Program-made: the position numbers and the translations under genes
Part shown: in pieces, positions 57,518 to 64,000 of the stretch
How positions within the stretch are numbered: position 1 is the stretch's first letter
Layout of the letters: every line of letters begins with the position of its first letter
The notes under the pieces: generated by a model
Told to the model about the DNA's origin: nothing
Databases searched by the model: none
Seen by the model: only the letters and a program-made list of their open reading frames with translations
Origin: Enterobacter wuhouensis
Lineage (GTDB): Bacteria > Pseudomonadota > Gammaproteobacteria > Enterobacterales > Enterobacteriaceae
NCBI RefSeq assembly: GCF_004331265.1
Contig: NZ_SJOO01000004.1
Span: forward strand, 186,001-250,000
Direction: 5' to 3'
DNA: 64,000 nucleotides

Positions 57518-57549
57518 CCCACTAAAGCCTGCGAAACGGCTTTAGTGGG
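57518..57549 (+). terminator. Hairpin after lplA, probable terminator
   Basis: CCCACTAAAGCC/GGCTTTAGTGGG is a perfect 12-bp stem with an 8-base loop, 10 bases after the lplA stop. There is no T-run, so its termination strength is uncertain. From here to 57754 the DNA is very AT-rich with no gene, and presumably holds the fimbrial promoter. Confidence 0.65.
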
Positions 57550-57754
57550 GTAAATATATTCAGTAAATTTAATTTACATTTAATAACAGCCATACTATTA
57601 ACTTTATCATTCCATTATTTATTTAGCTCTTCTGAAAACACGCTGCAAATAATCTAAATAGACGTATTCATCACCCGAAACGAAAATACAGACTCGCAAG
57701 ATAATACTAATTATCCCTTCCGCGATTACTTCACATTTTCGTTAAGGATTAACG

Positions 57755-58456
57755 ATGAAAAAGTTATTAGTTGCAACAACCGTTGCTATGGCACTTTCTG
57801 CAACCGCGCACGCTGCAGATTCTACCGCACAGTTAAAAGTTCAGGGTGTCCTGACTAACGACGCCTGTACCCCATCCATGAGCGGTGGTGTTACCATTGA
57901 TTTTGGTACCTATTTTGTTGATACGCTGTCTTCGACAGCGACAAACCAGCTAGGCCACAAAGACACCACGCTGTCCATTACATGTTCCTCCCCCACCAAG
58001 GTGTCATGGACTATTGAAGATAACGTAGGGGGTGCCGCCAACATTGATATCCTCAGTGCTGGCTTCAGCGGCGGCAACGTTTACAGTGGCTCCGAGACTA
58101 ACCATTTTGGCGTAGGTAAAACCGCAGGGGGGGTCAATATCGGTGCCTATGCCGTTTCGATCAACAAAAATGCGTCAACCGCCGATGGCACTACACAAAA
58201 GGTCATTGACTCAATCAATACTAATACCGATGCCGTAGAAGGATGGACGAAGTTCTTTGAGGCCACAGTATATGATTATGCCGAAACTGATGAGCAGTAC
58301 TCTCTTTCTCTGGCCAACCCTACGCAGCCTATCGCTTTTACCAACGCCGTCTTCCCGCTGCGCATCGCGCTCGCAGTAGAAAAAACATCCACCCTGGCGA
58401 TTACTGACGATACCCCAATCGCCGGTCAGGCAACCATTACGCTTCACTACCTGTAA
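57755..58456 (+). CDS. GltF-like (DUF1120) fimbrial pilin, first copy
   Basis: The 233-residue precursor has a signal peptide (MKKLLVATTVAMALSATAHA) and a DUF1120 domain like E. coli GltF: LKVQGVLTNDACTPSMSGGVTIDFG, with the first cysteine, then TLSITCSSPTKVSW with the second. It ends with the beta-strand ATITLHYL. The pattern fits a pilin exported and assembled by the chaperone and usher encoded downstream. It is the first gene of the operon. Its mature part is clearly diverged from the second pilin and its upstream DNA is AT-rich. Confidence 0.85.
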   Translation: MKKLLVATTVAMALSATAHAADSTAQLKVQGVLTNDACTPSMSGGVTIDFGTYFVDTLSSTATNQLGHKDTTLSITCSSPTKVSWTIEDNVGGAANIDILSAGFSGGNVYSGSETNHFGVGKTAGGVNIGAYAVSINKNASTADGTTQKVIDSINTNTDAVEGWTKFFEATVYDYAETDEQYSLSLANPTQPIAFTNAVFPLRIALAVEKTSTLAITDDTPIAGQATITLHYL

Positions 58457-58509
58457 TCCCTTTCGTGCCCCTGATATTGGCGCGATGAATTAACCGTTAA
58501 GGAACAACG

Positions 58510-59193
58510 ATGAAAAAGATTTTACTTGCCAGTGCCGTCGCGATGGCGCTGACCGCCGCAGGCGCGAACGCAGCCTCTACCGCTGTACTGAAAGTGACCG
58601 GCCTGCTCTCTGTTGAAGCCTGCACCCCGACCCTGAGCGGCGGCGGCGTAGTGGACTACGGCCGTATCCACCTGTCTGAACTGTCTGCCACCACCGACAA
58701 CCAGCTGGGCACCAAAGACATCTCCCTGACCATCAATTGCCCGGACGCCGGTGCGAAAGCGGGCTGGACCATTACCGATGACAGCGCGGCGTCTCGCGCT
58801 ACTGGCGTGACCATCACTAACGGCGATGCCGCAAACGGTTCAGTAAGCAGCGCAGACCAGTCTTACGGCGTGGGTCTGGCAGGCGACGTGAAAATCGGTG
58901 CCTATTCTGTCTTCACCGACATTGCTAACGTCACCGCTGACGGCGTGAAGGTCGATCCAATCTCCGGTGCGGCCACCGCGCCGACCTGGGCTAAATCTAC
59001 CACCGGTATCATCAAAAACGGCAATGCCGAAATGATGACCGTGGCGACCACCGGTACCACTGCGCCACTGGCTTACACCACTGCGGTATTCCCGCTGAAG
59101 GTTTCTCTGGCGATTGAAGACACCACTACGCTGGCCATTACGGATGATACCAATCTGTCAGGCCAGGCAACGATCACCGTGAAATATATCTAA
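58510..59193 (+). CDS. GltF-like (DUF1120) fimbrial pilin, second copy
   Basis: The 227-residue precursor has a signal peptide (MKKILLASAVAMALTAAGANA) and the same architecture as the preceding gene: LKVTGLLSVEACTPTLSGGGVVDYG, then SLTINCPDAGAKAGW, ending in ATITVKYI. The two genes are tandem paralogues 53 bases apart. Codon use here looks strongly biased to highly used codons, suggesting high expression and a major-subunit role; that is inference. A terminator hairpin follows 25 bases after its stop. Confidence 0.87.
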   Translation: MKKILLASAVAMALTAAGANAASTAVLKVTGLLSVEACTPTLSGGGVVDYGRIHLSELSATTDNQLGTKDISLTINCPDAGAKAGWTITDDSAASRATGVTITNGDAANGSVSSADQSYGVGLAGDVKIGAYSVFTDIANVTADGVKVDPISGAATAPTWAKSTTGIIKNGNAEMMTVATTGTTAPLAYTTAVFPLKVSLAIEDTTTLAITDDTNLSGQATITVKYI

Positions 59194-59218
59194 TTATCAC
59201 CGCGATAATGAATGAACC

Positions 59219-59247
59219 AGGCCTCCTTTTATTGAGGAGGCCTTTTT
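59219..59247 (+). terminator. Intra-operon terminator between pilins and chaperone
   Basis: AGGCCTCCT/AGGAGGCCT forms a perfect 9-bp stem with a 7-base loop and is followed by five T residues. It lies between the second pilin and the chaperone gene, all on the same strand. Partial readthrough would give many pilin and few assembly transcripts. Confidence 0.9.
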
Positions 59248-59270
59248 ATCAGGTTAAAGGAATAATCTCG

Positions 59271-59978
59271 ATGTCTGTATCATCCTCTCTTTGCAAACTG
59301 GCGCTTGCCGCCCCATTCCTGTTTTCTGCCCTTGTAACGCAGGCGAATGCCGCGGGCATGGTGCCGGAAACCACGCTGCTGGTCGTTGATGAATCCACCC
59401 ACAGCGGCGTAATGAACGTCAAAAATACCGATAACGGCCCTGCGCTGCTGTACACCACCATTATCGATCTGCCCGATGACACCGGCATCAAGCTGGACGT
59501 GACCCAGCCGGTCGTTCGCGTCGAGCCAGGCCAGCAGCAGCAGCTGCGCTTTATTATGCAGAACACGCAGCCGCTCACGGTTGAGCATCTCAAACGCGTG
59601 ACGTTTGAAGGCATTCCGCCAAAAAACACCGATAAAAACATGAAGATTGGCTTCAACATGCGCCAGGATCTGCCGGTGCTCATCCGCCCTAAAAATCTGC
59701 CCGTCGTCACCGATGCCTGGAAGCTGCTGACCTGGTCCGGTAGCGGCCAGAACATCAAAGTGAAAAACCCGTCCGCCTATGTGGTTCGCCTGGCGCAAAA
59801 CGTCACCTTCCTGCCGTCCAATACCGCCGGGAAGCTGCAGAAAACCTACATCCTGCCGGGCCAGACGCTGGACGTCAGCGTGGCGAAAGGGATTGCCGGC
59901 GATAAATCCGTGCGTTTCTATCCAGCCAGCCGCTACGGCATTAACGTTCCGGACTTCACCGCACCGCTGGGTCAATAA
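59271..59978 (+). CDS. Periplasmic fimbrial chaperone
   Basis: The 235-residue PapD-like chaperone has a signal peptide (MSVSSSLCKLALAAPFLFSALVTQANA). I start it at 59271; a start at 59208 would read through the terminator. Immunoglobulin-like features are the N-terminal strand VPETTLLVVDESTHSGVMNVKNTD, the VRVEPGQQQQLRFIM segment, FEGIPPK, and the conserved RQDLPVLIRPKNLP. It would bind pilins in the periplasm by donor-strand complementation. It is followed by the usher after 25 bases. Confidence 0.93.
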   Translation: MSVSSSLCKLALAAPFLFSALVTQANAAGMVPETTLLVVDESTHSGVMNVKNTDNGPALLYTTIIDLPDDTGIKLDVTQPVVRVEPGQQQQLRFIMQNTQPLTVEHLKRVTFEGIPPKNTDKNMKIGFNMRQDLPVLIRPKNLPVVTDAWKLLTWSGSGQNIKVKNPSAYVVRLAQNVTFLPSNTAGKLQKTYILPGQTLDVSVAKGIAGDKSVRFYPASRYGINVPDFTAPLGQ

Positions 59979-60003
59979 CAATAAATATAATGAGAGTTAA
60001 TGC

Positions 60004-62424
60004 GTGAACAGCCTGAACCTTGCCTCTTTGATTCGAGCAGCGCTTTACTGCTCGCTGACAGTTTCAATTATCCCCGGCTCGCCGTTGATGGCCAGGGAAG
60101 TGACCTTTGATACGGATATTCTTGCCACGCGCGGGATCAGTAAAAACCTGGCGGAGTACTTTTCCGAAGCGCCGCGTTTTCTTCCTGGAAGACATACCGT
60201 TTCAGTCAAAATCAACGGCGTGGACAAAGGATCTCTGGCAGTGCTTTTTGGGGATAAGGGTCAGGTGTGTGCCGATGAGGACTTTATCAGCGCCACGGGC
60301 TTAATGCCCTTGCGCATCGGCAAGAATGAATCCTGCCACGATTTGCTCGCGGATTATCCCTCTGCCGTGATTAACGCCATGCCCGGCAGCGAATCGCTGG
60401 AGTTGTATTTACCGGCAGAGGCGCTGGACAACGGTTTTCTGACCCCGCAAAACTTCATTAAGGGCGGTACGGCCGGGCTGTTCAACTACAACCTGTTCAG
60501 CAGCCGCAGTGAATTTAGCGGTTCTGAGAGCCAGGATTATACCCAGGCCAACCTCGAAGCCGGGTTAAACATCGCTGAGTGGGCGGTGCGTAGCCGCTAT
60601 ATGATCACCGACGACAATGGGGAATACCGTTCAGACAGCCTGTATACCTACGGTGAACACGTGTTCCAGTCACAGAAGGTTCGCGCGCAGGTCGGGCAAA
60701 TTAACGTTCAGTCTCCGCTTTTTGGCGGCGCGGCCATCAACGGCGTACAGTTTATTCCCGAACAGGGTTTAGCGCAGGATACGCCGGGCGTTACCGTTAA
60801 GGGACTCGCGCGGGGCAACCAGGCGCGCGTTGAGGTCCGCCAGTCGGGTCAGCTGATTTACTCCACGCTGGTCAACGCGGGGCCGTTCAACCTCGAAAAC
60901 GTGCCCGTGGTGCGCAGCAATGCCAACCTCGACGTCAGCGTGGTGGAGACCGACAACTCCATTACCCGCTTTACCGTGCCGTCCTCTTCGTTCAACTTCC
61001 AGGTATCGCGCCCGGTGGGCCTGGCGATGTCGCTGGGCCGCGTTCGCGAAGTCGACAGCAATTACTCCATGCCCTGGGTCTACAACGTTTCCGACGGCTG
61101 GCGTCTCGACAGAGACTGGATCACCACCGCATCCGGCGTGCTCGCCCAGGACTACCAGGCTGTCGGGGGCATGCTGCAGTGGCTCCCGGCTGAACGCATG
61201 ACGCTTTCCGGCTCGCTGCTGGGCAGCAAGGCAAACTACGGCGAATCGCAGCAGGGGGCGAAGGGAGAGTTGAGCGCCGGCATGTCGATACCGGGCAACC
61301 TGAACGTCAGCCTCAGCGCGGCGAAATACAGCACCGGCTATCGCGAACTGACGGAAGCCCTTGTCGACGACTTTGACGGCTATCAGAGCAGCTACAGCGC
61401 GAACCTGAGCTGGAGCAATAACATGCTCGGCACCTTCTCTCTGGGCTATTACGGCTATCAGGCAACCAATGACAGCGATGATACCCGCAGCGTGATCGTC
61501 TCCTGGGGACAGTCATTCAAGTACATGAATATCTCTGCCAACTGGCAGCACGCCGTCAACCAGCAGTCGGACGACGATGACAGCACGCTGAACGACGACG
61601 ATATGTTTTACGTCAACGTCAGCTTCCCGCTGGGATCGCAGCGCGTGGGTGCGTATATGCGCAGCCAGGGTGAGAAGACTAACTATGGCCTGCAAAATAG
61701 CGGTTCGCTGGGCCAGGACACCAACTACTATATCTCTGCCGATCGTGACGACCAGAGCCACGAAAACAGCTTCAACGGCAATATTAATACCAACCTGCAT
61801 TATACCCAGCTCGGCATTGGCGCAGGCTCCAGCGGCAGCGACCAGCGCAACTACAGTGCAACGCTCTCCGGCGGGATCGCCGCGCATGGACATGGCCTGA
61901 CCTTCTCACCATACGAGGTGAAAGAGACCTTCGGTATCGCTCGTCTGAGTGAACCCGAGAGCGGCATTGAAATCTCCACGCCTCAGGGTCGCGTCTGGAC
62001 CGACCGCTGGGGTCAGGCCGTCGTGCCTGAAATGACGGAATGGCGGAAGTCACGTATCGAAGTGAACGCCAATACCTTACCAAAGAGCATGGACCTGGCT
62101 AACGGGATCAAAAATATCTCGGCAGCCCACGCCGCCTTCAAAGAGCTGGACTTTGAAGTGCTTAACACCCGCCGCGTGATGCTGGAAGTGAAACAGGCTG
62201 ACGGCAGCTGGTTACCGAAAGGCACCAGTATTGTGGATGAGAAAAACAACTATCTGGTCAGCACCGTCGATGACGGGCGCATTTTCATTTCCGATATGTC
62301 GAAAAGCCCGACGCTGTACGCCGTGGATGACAACATGCAGCGCCTGTGTCGCATTAAATACACGCTGAGCGACCAGCAGGACAAAGACGCGTTCTATGAA
62401 ATGGCGAAAGGAGTTTGCCAATGA
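60004..62424 (+). CDS. Outer-membrane fimbrial usher
   Basis: The 806-residue protein is a PapC/FimD-type usher. It starts with GTG at 60004 after a GAGAG ribosome site. A signal peptide (residues about 1-29) is followed by the N-terminal chaperone-binding domain (VTFDTDIL...), a long beta-barrel rich in aromatic and glycine repeats (for example TYGEHVFQSQKVRAQVGQIN, FGGAAINGVQF), a plug-region segment, and C-terminal domains with TSIVDEKNNYLVSTVDDGRIF. The last residues include two cysteines. The stop overlaps the next gene by ATGA. It would form the secretion pore. Confidence 0.94.
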   Translation: MNSLNLASLIRAALYCSLTVSIIPGSPLMAREVTFDTDILATRGISKNLAEYFSEAPRFLPGRHTVSVKINGVDKGSLAVLFGDKGQVCADEDFISATGLMPLRIGKNESCHDLLADYPSAVINAMPGSESLELYLPAEALDNGFLTPQNFIKGGTAGLFNYNLFSSRSEFSGSESQDYTQANLEAGLNIAEWAVRSRYMITDDNGEYRSDSLYTYGEHVFQSQKVRAQVGQINVQSPLFGGAAINGVQFIPEQGLAQDTPGVTVKGLARGNQARVEVRQSGQLIYSTLVNAGPFNLENVPVVRSNANLDVSVVETDNSITRFTVPSSSFNFQVSRPVGLAMSLGRVREVDSNYSMPWVYNVSDGWRLDRDWITTASGVLAQDYQAVGGMLQWLPAERMTLSGSLLGSKANYGESQQGAKGELSAGMSIPGNLNVSLSAAKYSTGYRELTEALVDDFDGYQSSYSANLSWSNNMLGTFSLGYYGYQATNDSDDTRSVIVSWGQSFKYMNISANWQHAVNQQSDDDDSTLNDDDMFYVNVSFPLGSQRVGAYMRSQGEKTNYGLQNSGSLGQDTNYYISADRDDQSHENSFNGNINTNLHYTQLGIGAGSSGSDQRNYSATLSGGIAAHGHGLTFSPYEVKETFGIARLSEPESGIEISTPQGRVWTDRWGQAVVPEMTEWRKSRIEVNANTLPKSMDLANGIKNISAAHAAFKELDFEVLNTRRVMLEVKQADGSWLPKGTSIVDEKNNYLVSTVDDGRIFISDMSKSPTLYAVDDNMQRLCRIKYTLSDQQDKDAFYEMAKGVCQ

Positions 62425-62993
62425 GATCCCGAGGAAAATATCTGCTGATTGCAGTAGCAGCCCTATCTTCACTTTCAACCCACGTAGCCCTGGCGGATGA
62501 TGAATGCCAGCTCTCCTTTACCACGAGCGGCATTAGCTTTGGCCTGCTGAAGCAGAATGACGTCGTGGAGGCCAAAAAAGGCTGGAACCAGATGCCGTCC
62601 AGGGAGATCAACGTCAACGTTAATTGTCAGGATAGCCAGCCTGTCGCCCTGTTTATCCAGGGCCGCGCAGGGGAAAAAGGCCGCTTCTATTTTGGTGATA
62701 ACAGCGGTCTGGCGGTGCGCGTGAGCAATATGGTGGTGGACGGAAAAAGCTACGCGTTCTCCAAAACGGTCGACCGCACCCATTTCACGCCGAGTGGGGA
62801 AAGCCAGGAAAGCCTGTTACTGCGTAATAACGATGGGATCATTGCCGTCGATAACCAGGCCCCGGTAAGCGGTAGCCATATGAGCTTCACCATGAAATTG
62901 ACGCCCGTCCTTAACGATAGGCAATTTTCATACTCAACGGATATCACCACGCTTGAAAGCGATCTGATGTGGGAAGTGTTAACGCAGCAGTAA
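62421..62993 (+). CDS. Fimbrial minor subunit or tip protein
   Basis: The 190-residue precursor starts at the ATG at 62421, overlapping the usher stop by four bases. A signal peptide (MRSRGKYLLIAVAALSSLSTHVALA) precedes a beta-rich domain with two cysteines (DDECQLSFTTSGISFGLLK and NVNVNCQDSQPVALFI). At this size it has one pilin-like domain only and no separate lectin domain, unlike two-domain tip adhesins. It may cap the fibre or act as a minor subunit. It is the last gene of the operon. The GAGTTTGCC stretch just upstream gives only a weak ribosome site. Confidence 0.8.
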   Translation: MRSRGKYLLIAVAALSSLSTHVALADDECQLSFTTSGISFGLLKQNDVVEAKKGWNQMPSREINVNVNCQDSQPVALFIQGRAGEKGRFYFGDNSGLAVRVSNMVVDGKSYAFSKTVDRTHFTPSGESQESLLLRNNDGIIAVDNQAPVSGSHMSFTMKLTPVLNDRQFSYSTDITTLESDLMWEVLTQQ

Positions 62994-62999
62994 GAAGAT

Positions 63000-63023
63000 G
63001 CCGGGCTGCGAACGCCGCCCGGC
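63000..63023. repeat. REP-like hairpin between the fimbrial operon and deoD
   Basis: GCCGGGC/GCCCGGC arms (63000-63006 and 63017-63023) form a GC-rich hairpin between the converging fimbrial subunit gene and deoD. It may serve as a shared terminator. Confidence 0.65.
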
Positions 63024-63031
63024 AGAAAAGA

Positions 63032-63754
63032 TTACTCTTTATCGCCCAGCAGAACGGATTCCAGCGCGATTTTGATCATGTCGTTGAAGGTCGTCTGACG
63101 CTCGGCAGCGGTGGTCTGCTCGTGGGTACGGATATGGTCAGACACGGTGCAGATGGTCAGCGCTTTCGCACCGAACTCAGCCGCAACGCCGTAGATACCC
63201 GCCGCTTCCATTTCCACGCCCAGGATGCCGTATTTTTCCATCACGTCGAACATCTCGCCGCCGTCCGGTGCATAGAACAGGTCAGCAGAGAAGATGTTAC
63301 CCACGCGCGCTTCAACGCCCAGCGCTTTTGCCGCGTCAACCGCGTCGCGCACCATACCGAAGTCAGCAATCGCCGCGAAGTCATGGTCTTTAAAACGCAT
63401 GCGGTTCACTTTGGAATCGGTGCAGGCACCCATGCCGATAACGATATCGCGCAGCTTAACGTCCATGCGCACCGCGCCGCAGGAGCCAACGCGGATGATT
63501 TTCTTCACGCCGAAATCGGTGATCAGCTCTTTGGTGTAGATGGAGCAGGATGGGATACCCATGCCGTGGCCCATTACCGAGATTTTGCGGCCTTTGTAGG
63601 TACCGGTGAAGCCCAGCATGCCGCGAACGTTGTTCACTTCACGCACGTCTTCCAGGAAGGTTTCAGCAATGTGCTTCGCGCGCAGCGGGTCGCCCGGCAT
63701 CAATACGACGTCAGCGAAATCACCCATTTCTGCATTAATGTGAGGAGTTGCCAT
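63032..63754 (-). CDS. deoD: Purine nucleoside phosphorylase (DeoD type)
   Basis: DeoD phosphorolytically cleaves purine (deoxy)nucleosides in the salvage pathway. The 240-residue protein (239 in E. coli) has [26 protein letters not shown] with His5 and the phosphate-binding arginine, [23 protein letters not shown] and the catalytic aspartate in [11 protein letters not shown]. One extra glycine lies in [10 protein letters not shown]. It is the last gene of deoCABD, downstream of deoB. Confidence 0.98.
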   Translation of the reverse strand: MATPHINAEMGDFADVVLMPGDPLRAKHIAETFLEDVREVNNVRGMLGFTGTYKGRKISVMGHGMGIPSCSIYTKELITDFGVKKIIRVGSCGAVRMDVKLRDIVIGMGACTDSKVNRMRFKDHDFAAIADFGMVRDAVDAAKALGVEARVGNIFSADLFYAPDGGEMFDVMEKYGILGVEMEAAGIYGVAAEFGAKALTICTVSDHIRTHEQTTAAERQTTFNDMIKIALESVLLGDKE

Positions 63755-63784
63755 CTTCAGTTCCTTTTCATTTGAATTTTTTTT

Positions 63785-63870
63785 GCCCGGTGGCGCGCAG
63801 CGATCCGGGCCTACATTCTGTTCTCCCTCTCCCTGTGGGAGAGGGCCGGGGTGAGGGCATCAGGCCGCAC
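63785..63870. repeat. REP element plus CCCTCTCCC-type repeat (copy 3) between deoB and deoD
   Basis: A REP-like unit GCCCGGTGGCGCGCAGCG...GGGCCTAC (63785-63814) is followed by CCCTCTCCCTGTGGGAGAGGG and a tail (about 63825-63870) that nearly duplicates the repeat at 49864-49909. Both elements lie in the deoB-deoD gap of an operon. Confidence 0.85.
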
Positions 63871-63879
63871 CCAATCCGT

Positions 63880-64000
<121 letters not shown>

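Overview
The window is a stretch of Enterobacteriaceae chromosome, most likely Enterobacter or a close relative. Its backbone follows the E. coli K-12 region around minute 0 almost gene for gene (deoB/deoD ... lplA, ytjB, serB, radA, nadR, ettA, slt, trpR, yjjX, gpmB, rob, creABCD, arcA, yjjY, lasT, thrLABC, yaaX, yaaA, alsT, talB, mog, satP, dnaKJ, nhaAR, rpsT, ribF, ileS, lspA, fkpB, ispH, dapB, carAB), written here in the reverse direction. Protein lengths and motifs match the E. coli orthologues closely. The genus is an inference from accessory content and REP-type repeats; I could not run a comparison. I found no tRNA, rRNA, CRISPR array, insertion sequence or prophage.

Layout. 1-2.8 kb: carB (5' part), carA and dapB. 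2.9-9.8 kb: an accessory sugar locus where E. coli has rihC. It has a LacI-type regulator, a divergent operon of a 580-residue mannose-6-phosphate isomerase and a four-gene mannose-family PTS, and a convergent pair of cupin-type phosphoglucose isomerases. Three near-identical 18-bp operators tie both transcription units to one regulator, and a perfect CRP site lies between two of them. 9.9-15.7 kb: ribF-ileS-lspA-fkpB-ispH. 16.0-18.5 kb: rpsT and nhaR/nhaA. 18.7-22.7 kb: dnaKJ with a sigma-32 promoter, then satP. 22.8-27.2 kb: an accessory Fur-boxed iron-complex ABC transporter and an MFS transporter, between satP and mog. 27.4-31.9 kb: mog, talB, alsT, yaaA and yaaX. 32.2-37.1 kb: the threonine operon with its leader peptide and attenuator. 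37.2-43.3 kb: lasT, yjjY, arcA and the cre genes. 43.5-49.8 kb: rob, gpmB, yjjX, trpR, slt and ettA. 49.9-51.9 kb: an accessory LysR/oxidoreductase pair bracketed by two copies of an inverted repeat. 52.0-57.5 kb: nadR, radA, serB, ytjB and lplA. 57.8-63.0 kb: an accessory chaperone-usher fimbrial operon with GltF-like (DUF1120) pilins, where E. coli has yjjJ. 63.0-64.0 kb: deoD and the 3' end of deoB.

The most interesting unit is the 2.9-9.8 kb sugar locus. Its shared operators, tandem cupin isomerases and an isomerase with an unexplained N-terminal half suggest a self-contained import and isomerisation pathway for a hexose that I cannot name. Second is the fimbrial operon, which has a textbook terminator hairpin between its two pilin genes and its chaperone-usher genes.
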